NCBI RefSeq assembly: GCF_947241705.1
Contig: NC_079268.1
Span: 744,001 to 808,000, forward strand
Direction of reading: 5' to 3'
DNA from: Saccharomyces mikatae IFO 1815
Lineage: Eukaryota > Ascomycota > Saccharomycetes > Saccharomycetales > Saccharomycetaceae
Length of the DNA stretch: 64,000 nucleotides
Position 1 is the first letter of the stretch. Every line of letters begins with the position of its first letter. The position numbers were made by a program, and so were the translations under genes. Of this stretch, positions 39,722-50,699 are shown in pieces. The notes under the pieces are model-generated. The model did no database searches. It had not been told where the DNA came from and saw only the letters and a list, made by a program, of their open reading frames with translations.

Positions 39722-41383
39722 TCAGTCGTAAATAGATTCATAAATGTGTGATTTTGAATTTACGCTGAAGTAGATGCCGGACAACATAGCTTGGCGAAGG
39801 TTTGGCAATGTTTTGACCAGGTAATTCATGTAAGGATCAAAGAAATGCGAAATGATAATTGCTAAGGGCTCAAAGGAGGATTCGTCAAAGTAACATTCAT
39901 AGCTTGCAAAGTGATGAATCTTTTCAAAACCATGAAAATTCCAGGCCGCTTCCTCAGGAGCATTCTGTAATAGATTCAAATCCCAGTTCTTCTGAGGGTC
40001 AAACCTTTTAGAAAGGGATTTGCCAGTATATGTCGCAAAGACTATTGGTATAATGTCCAAATATCGGGCCTCTGGAGTCGAGAAGTATTGATGGTTCATG
40101 ATGTACTTATCAAACAATGGTAGGTATCTCGAGCAAAATGCGCACTTGCAGCCATTCCACAGAAGATCACATGCATACATTTCGTATGAAGTAATTGACT
40201 GCAATACTGTTGGGGCCACTATTGTTTCCAATGAAGTTAGCTTTGGTAAAACCTTTTCATAAAGCTTTTTACGGCGCAGCAAGTTTCCATCAACGGTATC
40301 GATTCCTTTACCATCTAAAGGTGTGTCATGTCGTATGCTTAACAAGCGCAGATTTTTACCCACGTCAGGTAAATTCAAAATAAACTTATTAATAACCAAA
40401 TCCCAGTTCTCGTCCATATAATGGTACCCTTTTTTAGTGAATGTCTTCTCAATAAATCCTAAACTTACCAAGGAAACAAGATCACCTGCCAACTCTTGAA
40501 GAAAGTCGTCATCACATTCACAACCATCCACCTCACAAGAAAACTCTAGTTCAAGAGCTTTGAGATTGGATAAATTAACCACATCCTTGAAGGCATGGGA
40601 AGATAGTTTTACAGAAGTATTAGTCCCGTCGCTTTGTTTGTGAACGTGATTAAACTTTAAGCGGCGTATGTTCTCGAAACGGAGGTTTAGAAAATCAAAG
40701 TACTCAAATGCCCTTAAGCTAGAATACGCTTCATCTTTGATTTCTAATTCTCCTCCATCCAATTGTTTCATTAACAAGGTACCCACTTCGGGGGCCATTA
40801 TGTTCTGTAAATCTAAGGACGCAGGTAATTTCCATTTTAAACTTTTAAGATTCTTGCATAATCTGATATTATCAAATCCAATTTCACTATCTACTACCCA
40901 CTTTTTTAAACATGTTAAACCATAATAGTTTCCCGAACACAACTCAAATAAAACAGAATCTTTGATGTCAAGAATTTCAATCATATTTAATTCAATAACT
41001 TTATTTACCAATCTTTGTAGCAATTGCAGTCCTTCCTCCCTATTGTGAAATAAATCCTCATCTACTGTTAATTGTAATATAGACTTCAGGTGTGATGCCT
41101 CCAATAGCCTTTCAATTTTATCATATAAAAATATGTCATTCTTATCGCCAGTCTTCAATATCGATCTATAACCACTTATATAAGTTATTCCCCCCTCCAA
41201 AAACCATTTTTTTGTCCTTAAAACAGGATTTTTAGTGATGTGGATATTTCTATAAAGGTAAGGGATTGCGATTACATCATGGATTTCTTTGGACGTTAGG
41301 CTCAAATTTAACAAGTCGTTTTGATTGAGGAATATGGAAGCATGCGATAAAACTATGAAAAGATCTTGATCCTGTAATGCCAT
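39722..41383 (-). CDS. ROY1: F-box-like Skp1-binding GTPase inhibitor Roy1
   Basis: A 553-residue protein (YMR258C), the same length as in S. cerevisiae. Roy1 forms a non-SCF complex with Skp1 and binds the Rab5-like GTPase Ypt52, holding it inactive. The N-terminal F-box-like helix pair is visible (DLFIVLSHASIFLNQNDLLN then LSLTSKEIHDVIAIPYLYRN). A leucine-rich-repeat-like array follows (NLSNLKALELEFS, NLRLLSIRHDTPL). It also has a CxC-type cysteine cluster (WNGCKCAFCSRYL). Start by homology. Confidence 0.92.
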   Translation of the reverse strand: MALQDQDLFIVLSHASIFLNQNDLLNLSLTSKEIHDVIAIPYLYRNIHITKNPVLRTKKWFLEGGITYISGYRSILKTGDKNDIFLYDKIERLLEASHLKSILQLTVDEDLFHNREEGLQLLQRLVNKVIELNMIEILDIKDSVLFELCSGNYYGLTCLKKWVVDSEIGFDNIRLCKNLKSLKWKLPASLDLQNIMAPEVGTLLMKQLDGGELEIKDEAYSSLRAFEYFDFLNLRFENIRRLKFNHVHKQSDGTNTSVKLSSHAFKDVVNLSNLKALELEFSCEVDGCECDDDFLQELAGDLVSLVSLGFIEKTFTKKGYHYMDENWDLVINKFILNLPDVGKNLRLLSIRHDTPLDGKGIDTVDGNLLRRKKLYEKVLPKLTSLETIVAPTVLQSITSYEMYACDLLWNGCKCAFCSRYLPLFDKYIMNHQYFSTPEARYLDIIPIVFATYTGKSLSKRFDPQKNWDLNLLQNAPEEAAWNFHGFEKIHHFASYECYFDESSFEPLAIIISHFFDPYMNYLVKTLPNLRQAMLSGIYFSVNSKSHIYESIYD

Positions 41384-41731
41384 TTGTCAATACAATTTTT
41401 TTTATATCATGTGAACACAACTGTCGTGTTTACAACAATCTTAGTTGGCTCGATAATCAATTAAAGGGGCTCAGTTTGGTCCTGGCATTATTGTCTACGT
41501 TTAATTTTCCATCCATCCATAATGTTTTTTCAACGAAAAGAGGTGGAAAAAATCCGGGAGAAAAACTATTATGGTAAAAGATAAAACTAAGCGTTATCAT
41601 TGTACCTAAGAATCAAAACTGTCATGTCCTGAGATAGCCTCTGCAGTATGCTTTGTATCAACTTCGTCAAGGTTCAAATGTGGGTCAGAACATGTGGAAA
41701 GTATATACTTGTATATCGTAATTATCTAAAA
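41384..41731. promoter_or_regulatory. ROY1 promoter and TRM732 3' region
   Basis: About 350 bases; A/T-rich. No gene seen. Confidence 0.5.
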
Positions 41732-44700
41732 CTAGGAATAATTGATAATTAGAGGATGAACAGAATGTCTACTCAGATCATCAATAAAACTGTTATAATC
41801 TGAGGGAAAGTAATGTTGGATCAATTCCTTTAAGAGTGTCACCCTTGAAAATATTTCAGCATTGGAACACCAACCAAGGGGAGAATCTTTAAAATCCTCG
41901 TTTTTTAAGTGTTTCAACAGAGTACTTTTCAAGTGAGATACTTCATCCTTATAACACTTTAAGATATCCTTGGTAGTAAATTTTATCATATCTAACAGAT
42001 TCATTGCTCTTTTTAGTTCATCGATAAATTGGTTATCCTTTTCTGTGGTAAATAGACAATCTTTGGTCGATTTTCTGGTAGCAAATATATCATATTGATT
42101 TAGATATTGAAACAACTGCGAGCACAATTCTTCTGCTACTTCAGAACCTGTGAATACGTCACAAAACTTTTTTGTGAATAAAAGGGCAGTTACATTGGTA
42201 TTTTTGTTAGATTCCCAGCCCTCAGATTGTATGAAGTTCTTATTCAAATATAATGAAGCTTTTTCTCTTATTTCCGAATCATCATCCCAAAGAAAGTTAT
42301 AAAGCTGCAATAGTATTTTAAAGTTCCTACAACTTTCCGGATAGGCGGTCAAACATTCCAAAGACGCTAATCTAAAATCATTGGAACAAGAATCGGAAAA
42401 AAATTCTTGCAATAAATTCCATATCTGGTGAAATGTTTCTGTAGACAAAAGGGCACTCAGAGATGAAATAGCAGAAATCTTTGTGTCCTCACTATTGTTT
42501 GTTTTTAAAAGATCAGTACAAGTTTCCAGGGATAAAGCACCCTTTTTTTTTGAAAGAGTTTTTACTACTAAAGCTTTAGCCATGGGCGAGAAATCTGGAA
42601 CTTTGAGTAATGAATGTAGTCGCTCGAGAAACTCTGAACTCTCTGGAGTTTTCCAGTCAAAGTTAGTACTCATATAATATAACGTATTGAGCTTGACCTC
42701 ATAAAATGGAGAGTACAATCCTAATAAGCAAATATCATGAAGATGTGTGCTGTCTTCATATTTTAAGAGAATATCTAAGATTTTTCCGAGGTATAGCTGT
42801 TTGCTACCACTAACAACATACTCGTTATTTTCAACAGTAAATATGTTTCCCAAAGTACTTATATATTCTTTCAAAATAGAATCAGGCATATCATTTGCTT
42901 CTAGCACATTGCACGTTAGTTCTAGGTAGGCCTTTTTGGTAATCAAACATTTGTTCTTCAGTAACATTATCCTTTTTTTTTCAAATATCCTTTGAATTAA
43001 CTCAGTATCCTTGTTTTCTGAGAGGTATCTGGGTACTATTTGTTGAAGTGCTAGTAGGTGTCCATGTAACTGGTTTTGCTTCTCGATAGAGGACAAATCA
43101 AGCAATTTCCTTGTCTCTTCTTCAAAGTTCTCGGAAAGCGAATACAATACTCGGGATGCCATGTCTCTGATCTTCCAGTTCTCATTTGATAAACATTTAT
43201 AAACAGAAATGTTGAATTCTTCTAGACCAGTATAACCTGGTGTAGGCCGTAACCTAAGTAATACATTGAGTACCAAGAAAATACTTTCAATTTGGTAGAT
43301 TTCTTTCCCTCCCCCAGAACATTGAGCAACGGAATTGTTTAAAATATCCAAGAGCAGACGTCTCAGGCCAGAATACTTGGTGAAGAATAATTTTGCACTA
43401 ACGCTTCTGCCCACTTTTCCAAAAATCCTATTTTGCAGGGAGGTAAAGAGCATGATTGAACAGTTCCTTAAAGCCCATAGATCACAGTCAAAATTCAGTA
43501 ATGCCAGTTCTAATGCGTCAGAGACAAATGATGTACAATGCTCAGAGAGCTTAGGTTCAACAAAAATTGTATTTATGCAATTGATAGCATTCACCTGTGG
43601 TAAATCAAACTCATCTTGATGAGCGGGTACTGGTAACCTCGCAATGAGTAATAAGTTTTCAAAAGTTTTTTGCAACAGAGGTCTTCTCTTGGATATCTCC
43701 GCACTTAAAACAGTTGTTATCAGGAAAGGTAAGCCACCTGACCTTCTCGTAATATGTTGCGTTTTCGATTTTAGAGATTTTACACTGTTGTCCAAAAGTT
43801 TTTCCAGAATAACAGGAGATTCAAGTCGACAGCGAACACAATATGTCTTCAGCACCGGTAAAACGGCTTGAAAAGCACCACTATGACGAATGGTAGAAAG
43901 CTGAAGAATGAAAAGATCACCAATGCTATTTAGCTGTTCACCGGTTAAAGGATACTTTCTTAATATCGTTTCAAGCAAACATGATGATTCTTTGATTGCC
44001 TTGAATGCATGACTTATTATCACTTGGTCTGGTACACCGCAATCAACATATATTTCAGGTAATATTCCAAGCGCAGAATCATGACATACCACGTTTTTCG
44101 TAGTATCCCAGCTCTTGAGCACAAGGTCTATTGAGTTTGATACTATTTTTGAAGTATCTTGATGATTATCTTCGGACTTAAATTTATTCAAAATCAAGCT
44201 TAGTGCAGAAAAGTGAGCGCCAATTGAATTTTTTGCGCATCCAATGCTGTCATTTTTCAAATCTTGTATCATCTGCGATAATATTTCTATTGTATGGTCA
44301 ATGAAACTTCTTTGTGAACCCATGATTGTGAATATGAACTCATATACCGTAGCTCCAGCATCAGCTTTTTCATAGTTGTTCAAAAGAGAATTCGCGATTT
44401 CCCTTAAAGATTTTAAATCTAAAGTATCAAAGAGACTTCTAGATTCATCAGCATTAATCATCACAAACAATAAATCTTTGGATAATTCACGCACATCGGC
44501 GTAATTACTGACCAAAAGATCAATAAGCAGTCTTAAAAATGTGGCATCTTGTAGGATGGGAATAGAAAATGGGTATTCTCTTTTATTTTGGTTGTCTAAA
44601 AATTTCAGTGGAGTAGATTTATCAACACCAGACTTAATCAATATATGCAGAAGTTTTAGGGACGTCACATTTGCCTGATATAAAGTACCGGGAGCCAATT

Positions 44701-45985
44701 GATGTTTAATAGAACCACATAACCAAATTAAAAATGCTCGAGCATCTTCAATTTGGGCCAACTTTTCCTTCTGTTCGTCAGGAAATTTTCTAGCCTTCTT
44801 GAGCTTTCCAGCATCTCTAGCTAGAGAGTACGTGCAATCTCTAATCCTGAATATAAAATGTTTCATGGAACTGCAAAAGTAATTTCTCCGTTCAAGCTCG
44901 GTATCGACCAAGAATATATCTAAGTATTGTTTAATAATATTAAAGACGAAGGAGGGGATAGGCTTCGACTTTTTTGTAGAAAAGGTCAGTATTTCAAATA
45001 TCTGAAGTTTAAACAAATCTTGCTCTATCAGTTTCTCAATAGATTCTATAGTAGTATATTTATTGTCACGAAATGGTTCCTCTTCGATTCCTAATTCCTG
45101 ACCAATCTTTAATAGAGAGAGTAAAAGTGTTGGATTTTTACTGGGCATGCTTTTGAGGAAAATTGTGAAGGCTAAATTTGGCATGTTCTTAAATAATGGA
45201 ATCATGATATACAAATTAATGGATTTAGTATATTGGCTGTCGTGAATGTATTTTAGAGCGGAATTTTTCCATAATAGTATCCATTCTTGTACAAACTTTT
45301 CTTCATTTTTGAAATGCTTTTCGTAAATGTTTAACAACAAATTAACGATGCATTTACCGACAGGGTTTGCTAGTAAATCTGAATTCATCAAAGAGAAAGA
45401 GTTATCGATGAAATGCGGCTTTTTTTCCAAAATATAGTAGAGGTCAAAGTCAGAAGAAAGAGCATCGATCAAATAATATTGAACACGTAATGTAGAAGGT
45501 ATCTCTAATATATCATTCATCCAACTAAAAAAGATATCCTTCAAGTCTGACATAGGATATATAACTTTCAATAAGTTCAGTAACTTTCCAAACAAATCTT
45601 TTAACGCATTCATCAGCGGAGCCCCACCATCAGCCCAAAAGTCAAGTACATATTCAAATATAATGTTTGCATTTGGTACAGTTAAAATATGCCTTTTTAT
45701 CGCGGACAAGTATTCCTGAGAGTCAATTTTTTTGTTTACTATTATTTGATGGCTTCTCAATAAACAGATCGAAAAGGTGTCTGGAAAAACCAATCTTGTG
45801 GACTCATTTAAGTCCGGTAACCCGTCCTTGATATATTGAATCAAATACCCAAAATCTTGCTCAATTTCGCCCAAGATAACATCCTTATTTTCATTGTTAA
45901 TCTTCGATGGATTATTAGCTATTAAAAACTCTTTTATCCGGAAGAGCTCCATTTCCTGACTTGGCAATTCTATTGACTTAGTCAT
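41732..45985 (-). CDS. TRM732: tRNA 2'-O-methylation partner Trm732 (THADA family)
   Basis: A 1417-residue protein (YMR259C; 1420 in S. cerevisiae as I recall). Trm732 partners the methyltransferase Trm7 to make 2'-O-methyl-C32 in the anticodon loops of tRNA-Phe, Trp and Leu. It is a large HEAT/ARM-like scaffold with the DUF2428/THADA block around the middle (TQHITRRSGGLPFLITTVLS, CDLWALRNCSIMLFTSLQNR). The frame is open 16 codons upstream without an ATG; the first ATG, at 45985, gives MTKSIELPSQEMELFRIKEF. A perfect PAC box lies 71 bases upstream. Confidence 0.95.
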   Translation of the reverse strand: MTKSIELPSQEMELFRIKEFLIANNPSKINNENKDVILGEIEQDFGYLIQYIKDGLPDLNESTRLVFPDTFSICLLRSHQIIVNKKIDSQEYLSAIKRHILTVPNANIIFEYVLDFWADGGAPLMNALKDLFGKLLNLLKVIYPMSDLKDIFFSWMNDILEIPSTLRVQYYLIDALSSDFDLYYILEKKPHFIDNSFSLMNSDLLANPVGKCIVNLLLNIYEKHFKNEEKFVQEWILLWKNSALKYIHDSQYTKSINLYIMIPLFKNMPNLAFTIFLKSMPSKNPTLLLSLLKIGQELGIEEEPFRDNKYTTIESIEKLIEQDLFKLQIFEILTFSTKKSKPIPSFVFNIIKQYLDIFLVDTELERRNYFCSSMKHFIFRIRDCTYSLARDAGKLKKARKFPDEQKEKLAQIEDARAFLIWLCGSIKHQLAPGTLYQANVTSLKLLHILIKSGVDKSTPLKFLDNQNKREYPFSIPILQDATFLRLLIDLLVSNYADVRELSKDLLFVMINADESRSLFDTLDLKSLREIANSLLNNYEKADAGATVYEFIFTIMGSQRSFIDHTIEILSQMIQDLKNDSIGCAKNSIGAHFSALSLILNKFKSEDNHQDTSKIVSNSIDLVLKSWDTTKNVVCHDSALGILPEIYVDCGVPDQVIISHAFKAIKESSCLLETILRKYPLTGEQLNSIGDLFILQLSTIRHSGAFQAVLPVLKTYCVRCRLESPVILEKLLDNSVKSLKSKTQHITRRSGGLPFLITTVLSAEISKRRPLLQKTFENLLLIARLPVPAHQDEFDLPQVNAINCINTIFVEPKLSEHCTSFVSDALELALLNFDCDLWALRNCSIMLFTSLQNRIFGKVGRSVSAKLFFTKYSGLRRLLLDILNNSVAQCSGGGKEIYQIESIFLVLNVLLRLRPTPGYTGLEEFNISVYKCLSNENWKIRDMASRVLYSLSENFEEETRKLLDLSSIEKQNQLHGHLLALQQIVPRYLSENKDTELIQRIFEKKRIMLLKNKCLITKKAYLELTCNVLEANDMPDSILKEYISTLGNIFTVENNEYVVSGSKQLYLGKILDILLKYEDSTHLHDICLLGLYSPFYEVKLNTLYYMSTNFDWKTPESSEFLERLHSLLKVPDFSPMAKALVVKTLSKKKGALSLETCTDLLKTNNSEDTKISAISSLSALLSTETFHQIWNLLQEFFSDSCSNDFRLASLECLTAYPESCRNFKILLQLYNFLWDDDSEIREKASLYLNKNFIQSEGWESNKNTNVTALLFTKKFCDVFTGSEVAEELCSQLFQYLNQYDIFATRKSTKDCLFTTEKDNQFIDELKRAMNLLDMIKFTTKDILKCYKDEVSHLKSTLLKHLKNEDFKDSPLGWCSNAEIFSRVTLLKELIQHYFPSDYNSFIDDLSRHSVHPLIINYS

Positions 45986-46055
45986 TCTCTCAAGTTTTTG
46001 AGGTGAGTAGTAATGTCTGAAATCGGAGATCACACAGTAATGTTGTCATTTCCCT

Positions 46056-46064
46056 GCGATGAGC
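46056..46064. promoter_or_regulatory. PAC box in the TRM732 promoter
   Basis: GCGATGAGC, a perfect PAC core (GCGATGAG), 71 bases upstream of the TRM732 start, next to a long A/T run (46078-46092) that could serve as the RRPE-like partner. PAC is bound by Pbf1 and Pbf2 (Dot6, Tod6) in genes for ribosome and tRNA processing. Confidence 0.6.
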
Positions 46065-46468
46065 TTTTCTGAAAGAATTTTTTTTTTTTTAACTTTTCAT
46101 TTTTCAACCTAGATAAATTCTCGATGGAAAAAAACGAAAGGACATATTTGTGACAATGAACTGTGCCACTAAAACAAATGAAAAGCATTTGCATTATGTT
46201 GTCATTTCTTTCGCAAATATTGCGTACTAGGAGAAAATTTTCCGTCACAGTTTCTTTGCTATAGACCTTGAATAAAGAAAAATAGAAGGAAGATTACAAA
46301 ACTTCAAGATATTCTATTTTTTATTTCTTTTTCTGTTGTCTATATATAAGTATATCTATATAGTAAAAAGAAAACCCTTTCCTATGATGGACTAAAAAAA
46401 TATAATTATAAATAAAATATTAATAATTGACGCATTAAATGATATTGAGTACAAGCATCTAGGTTAAA
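46065..46468. other. TRM732 promoter and TIF11 3' region
   Basis: About 400 A/T-rich bases. A 72-codon open frame (46030-46248) overlaps the promoter and looks non-coding. Confidence 0.5.
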
Positions 46469-46930
46469 TTAAATGTCATCAATATCAAGTTCTTCATCTT
46501 CACCTTCTTCATCATCTTCATCAGCATTACCAAATTCAAAGTTAACGTCCTCATCTGATTCAAAACCAAAGTTATCAGTTTCATTAATCTTGGCGTTTTC
46601 AGGAAGTTCACCTTGGTTTTTCAATGTTCTAGCTTCATCTAAATTATATTTGTGAACAACATCACATTGGTCGTCTTGGAAATCTCTCAAAGAAACAAGA
46701 ATAATATCACCTTGTCCCATCCAGACCTTTTTTCTCAACTTACCTCTGATATGGGCCATTCTCTTATTACCATCAAAGCAACTAGCTTCTACTCTCCCGT
46801 TACCCAACATCTTGGTGATTTGAGCATATTCTTGGCCTTCTTCTTTATAAATAAGTTCACGCTTTGGACCATCAGAGTCGTTCTTTCCTCTTCTACCTTT
46901 TTTACCACCTTTAGTATTTTTTTTACCCAT
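46469..46930 (-). CDS. TIF11: Translation initiation factor eIF1A (Tif11)
   Basis: A 153-residue essential eIF1A (YMR260C), identical in length to S. cerevisiae. It binds the 40S subunit, promotes scanning and helps choose the start codon. The basic N-terminal tail ([20 protein letters not shown]) is followed by the OB-fold ([40 protein letters not shown]), then an acidic C-terminal tail ending [13 protein letters not shown]. The frame is open 18 codons upstream to an ATG at 46984, but MGKKNTKGG is the known start. Near-identity to S. cerevisiae is as expected for an essential factor. Confidence 0.97.
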
Positions 46931-47304
46931 GATGAACTTTGCTCTATTTAGACTAATGCTATTGCTAATACAACACTTTCCCAAGTAAAGGCTTACTTCT
47001 GCAAACTAAACTTTGAGCTTTTTCAATTTTTCACTATTACTTCTTGCGGTGAAAATAAAAATGTCAAGAAAAAAAAAAGTGAAAAAGTAGTGTTCGTAAT
47101 AAACGATGATAATACTGAAGTACAAAATCTAACTACGATTCTGAGCATTAAGTGACTTTATAGTTTTGAACTTATCTGTAATTTATCGTGCTACATATAT
47201 ATACGTAAAAGGATATCGTACTTTTATATTTATAATCGCTCGTAACACTATACTTGAGGAATAAGAAAAATAACAATAAAAAAAGTGTAAGGAAAAAAAG
47301 TTGC
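46931..47304. promoter_or_regulatory. TIF11 promoter and TPS3 3' region
   Basis: About 370 bases with A/T runs and TA repeats; no gene seen. Confidence 0.5.
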
Positions 47305-50300
47305 TTAAGCTACCGTCAAATCATGAAGAATTGTGAAAAGTTCGTTAACACCATTGATATGTTCTTTGGCGTAGGTAGATCTAGAGCTACCATAAAGAAT
47401 GGTATATCCGAATTTTAGATTGTTCTTTTCAACTTCTTGTTTCACTAATTTAAACAATGGCTCGATAATAGGTGAAGTGGAACCGGAAATGCAAACAAAA
47501 TCTACACGGTTTTGAAAATGTTTCTTATTATTCCCGACGGACATCGAAGAAGATGTTCTCGATAGAGATATTCTGCTATTGTCAGTAGTATTGACGCCAC
47601 TGTTGTAGAATTTCATTAAAAACTCGACAGCGGCTAAGGCTAGCCCTGTTTGTTGAACAAAGACGATATCCTTATGCAAATAAGCATGGATATCTTTATC
47701 GTCGAATAAAGTATTTATGTGTGTAATCGCTTCCCCGATAACTGTTGGGACTCTATCTTGATCTTCGGCATTTTCTGTATGGAATCTAATCATAGAATCG
47801 GCAATTTTGTAATACGAACCAGGTAATCTTTCGACTTTTTCGTCAAAAATCTTGGTCACTTCTTTCATCCAATCAAGCTGTTCCACAATATTGTACCATG
47901 ATCCATTAACTCTTACGTAGGCACCATTTTCAGCTATCAGACCAATGTTTAGAACACCATTGTATAAACCTTCGAATGTATTTTTTGTAAAAGAACTCAA
48001 AACATAAACTATATTATTCGAACTCAATTCACTTAGCAAATATAGCATCCTTGATGTTGGTGGTTCTGAAATCTTGAAGATAAATAAATGCTTTTTGGAG
48101 GCTTTGTAGTCAGCGCAGAATTTTTCTGGGGCTAAATTAAAAACAGTAGATGTTTCTTGGTTGGACTCCCAGGCATTATTTATGTACTCGAAGCATTTGG
48201 TAATCCAATTATCCGAATCGTGTTCGATTACAGATTTGAATAACTTTTTCCACCTACGTCTTTTTTCTTCAGGGGACATTTCCAAACTTCTCTTGATGCT
48301 TTGCGCTACATGATTTATATCCCATGGATTAACTAAGATAGCACCTTCCTTCAGAACAGAAGAGCTACCGGTGAACTCAGATAATAACAAAGGCGCATTT
48401 TTTTCAAACGAACTGACAATAAATTCATGACATGTTAAATTCATACCCTCTCTTAGTGCGTCTACTAGAAAAGCATCAGCTTCGCAATTCAATGCCAAAT
48501 ATTGGGCGAAATCCAGATCTTGATGTAAAAATACCACTGGTTGAGAAATACTTATATTCGAAGACAAAGAATTGATTCTATCAACGACAACCATAATTTG
48601 GCGCTCATACTCAGGATCTGAACTCTTACCGATACAGATCTGGATTAAAACAACTTTTTCAATATATTCAGGATTTTCTATCAAAAATCTTTCATAGGCT
48701 AACATTTTTTTCTGCAGACCTCTAATTCTGTCAAATTGGTCACGACAAACAATCAGTTTTTTATTGCGCCATCTTTCTTTAATCAATTGGCGCCATTCAA
48801 GTACAGAATTATCTTTTAACTGCGATGCCACATGGAAATAGTCGATACCGATCGGCGCATACATTACGGAAACAATATTGCAATGGTACTTGACTTCGTC
48901 ATTGGAGACATCTGCGGCAAGTAACCTGTTACAAGTCTGTAAGAAATGCCTTTTATATTCTTTGGTTTGAAAACCAACAAAGTTTGCTCCAATGATACCT
49001 TCAAGAATCCTCTCTCTGTTTGCAAGGCATCTAAATACCTCACTACTGGGGAAGGAGACGTGCAAAAAAAATCCGATCTTGGCTTTAGGAAGCTTCTCTC
49101 TTACCATTTTTGGCACAAGCATCAAATGATAATCATGGATCCAGATTGTGTCGCCAGGTTTATAAATGGCGACAATCCTATCAGCAAACTTTTGATTGAC
49201 CTTTTGGTAGTAATCCCAAGAATGGTCTTCAAAAGCCTTTGAATTTGGATTGTCTGGAATTTGGTAATGAAGAGTAGGCCATAAAATCTGTTTGGCATAG
49301 TTTTTATAGGCACCCTTAAAAGTGATATCATCAGTGACCACTGGGTAAGAACCGAAATCTTTTTCTAATTTCTTTGAAATCTCATGACAAACCTCGTGAG
49401 GAAGTTCATCAGTAGGAATACCCATCGTACCTATCCAAGAGACAGGTTCTTTCACGGTCTTTTCAGCAACTGCAATAGTAACCGCATTTTTTAAAGATCC
49501 GTTCCCTTTGTCATTGTCGACTATTGTCCATGGTAAATGTTTAAATAGCTCATACGAGTTCCTCATTAGGGATGCTCTTAACTTCGCATTATTGGAATAG
49601 CCACCGAATTTGGGAACGTTGTATTTTTTGGTAGCATCAGTCTCTAAGTCGGAATCAATGTCATCTTCGCTATCAGTATCTTCAATGAAATTATCCTGGA
49701 ATTGCTCAGAATACCTCAAATTGGAACCTGTGGAAGTAACGGAAGAATCACCAGTGGTAATTCCAGACACTCTTTTCATGGAGGGCAAAGAAGCTTGCTG
49801 TTGGAATTCTTCTCTAACTTTAGCAACATCTACAACAGCAGGGTCGACATCTGGCACGCTCTTAGAGACAGGAGTAATTACGGCACTCTTGGATGAGCTT
49901 CTGACCCTGGACTGATGGGGATCGAATGACAGATTATGATTCTTCATAAGGCTAGGGCTCAAGTCGTTATGGTGAGATGGTGCATGACCACCAGAAATAG
50001 ATGACGCAGAAGCCTCCTGAGCGGAAGAACAGACTCTAGCAGAGGGAGCAGAAAAAAACTCCTCCACTGAAGGCCGTTGCACATTTGAGGTAGAAGAAAC
50101 TGGGTTACTAGTTTGTGGAATACCAGAATTAGCCGCATGAGTGGCGTTGGCAGTTAGCTCTTCCAAGAATTGCTCGGAAGAAAGCATTTCCATCTCATTA
50201 TGATAGTTAACCCCTGTTGCTGGTGAACCTACAGTGGTCCTAGGCAAAGGTTCACCGTTAATCTGAGGCTCTTGGGGCAAGCCGATATAATGAGAACTTG

Positions 50301-50469
50301 CCGAAGTTACAGAACTACTTCTTTCTTGCTTGTTACTGCCCAATTCCTGATTGTTGCAGTCCACCTTAATCATACTTGATTCGACCAGCTTGGCAGTATC
50401 TGAATTGGTGACATCGGCCTCGAATTGAGGCGTGTATGGTAAGAATAAAGAGGCGACGATGATAGTCAT
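47305..50469 (-). CDS. TPS3: Trehalose synthase complex regulatory subunit Tps3
   Basis: A 1054-residue subunit (YMR261C) of the trehalose-6-phosphate synthase/phosphatase complex with Tps1, Tps2 and Tsl1; length equals S. cerevisiae. A long serine-rich N-terminus (about 1-270) precedes the GT20-like domain (PVSWIGTMGIPTDELPHEVC, TIWIHDYHLMLVPKMVREKL, DAFLVDALREGMNLTCHEFI) and a C-terminal trehalose-phosphatase-like HAD domain (about 780-1050). Tps3 is thought to be regulatory, and its paralogue is Tsl1. It shares a divergent promoter with YMR262W. Confidence 0.96.
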   Translation of the reverse strand: MTIIVASLFLPYTPQFEADVTNSDTAKLVESSMIKVDCNNQELGSNKQERSSSVTSASSHYIGLPQEPQINGEPLPRTTVGSPATGVNYHNEMEMLSSEQFLEELTANATHAANSGIPQTSNPVSSTSNVQRPSVEEFFSAPSARVCSSAQEASASSISGGHAPSHHNDLSPSLMKNHNLSFDPHQSRVRSSSKSAVITPVSKSVPDVDPAVVDVAKVREEFQQQASLPSMKRVSGITTGDSSVTSTGSNLRYSEQFQDNFIEDTDSEDDIDSDLETDATKKYNVPKFGGYSNNAKLRASLMRNSYELFKHLPWTIVDNDKGNGSLKNAVTIAVAEKTVKEPVSWIGTMGIPTDELPHEVCHEISKKLEKDFGSYPVVTDDITFKGAYKNYAKQILWPTLHYQIPDNPNSKAFEDHSWDYYQKVNQKFADRIVAIYKPGDTIWIHDYHLMLVPKMVREKLPKAKIGFFLHVSFPSSEVFRCLANRERILEGIIGANFVGFQTKEYKRHFLQTCNRLLAADVSNDEVKYHCNIVSVMYAPIGIDYFHVASQLKDNSVLEWRQLIKERWRNKKLIVCRDQFDRIRGLQKKMLAYERFLIENPEYIEKVVLIQICIGKSSDPEYERQIMVVVDRINSLSSNISISQPVVFLHQDLDFAQYLALNCEADAFLVDALREGMNLTCHEFIVSSFEKNAPLLLSEFTGSSSVLKEGAILVNPWDINHVAQSIKRSLEMSPEEKRRRWKKLFKSVIEHDSDNWITKCFEYINNAWESNQETSTVFNLAPEKFCADYKASKKHLFIFKISEPPTSRMLYLLSELSSNNIVYVLSSFTKNTFEGLYNGVLNIGLIAENGAYVRVNGSWYNIVEQLDWMKEVTKIFDEKVERLPGSYYKIADSMIRFHTENAEDQDRVPTVIGEAITHINTLFDDKDIHAYLHKDIVFVQQTGLALAAVEFLMKFYNSGVNTTDNSRISLSRTSSSMSVGNNKKHFQNRVDFVCISGSTSPIIEPLFKLVKQEVEKNNLKFGYTILYGSSRSTYAKEHINGVNELFTILHDLTVA

Positions 50470-50676
50470 TGAGGTTGACCGTAGTTATTTGGTTTATAGC
50501 TTCGTGGATAGCAACGGTAAAGTACAAAGTCTGCACCTGTGATAAAGCTCTTACTGTTTTATTTTGATGATGTATGGAATGGAACAGCAACAGGATTTGT
50601 GTCCTGAACTCGATACTGTTGAATTGTCACTCGCCTTCTCGATGTTCCCTGTGGTCGCTGCTGCATGCTATGCTGA
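50470..50676. promoter_or_regulatory. TPS3-YMR262W divergent promoter region (TPS3 side)
   Basis: The TPS3-side part of a divergent promoter of about 350 bases. Apart from the stress elements nearby I see no further sites. Confidence 0.45.
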
Positions 50677-50699
50677 AGGGGATTGATTAATTCCAGGGG
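50677..50699 (+). promoter_or_regulatory. Two stress elements (STRE) upstream of TPS3
   Basis: AGGGG at 50677-50681 and again at 50695-50699, about 210-230 bases upstream of TPS3. Msn2/Msn4 bind AGGGG/CCCCT; paired elements in the promoter of a trehalose gene fit the known stress induction. They could also serve YMR262W. Confidence 0.55.
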
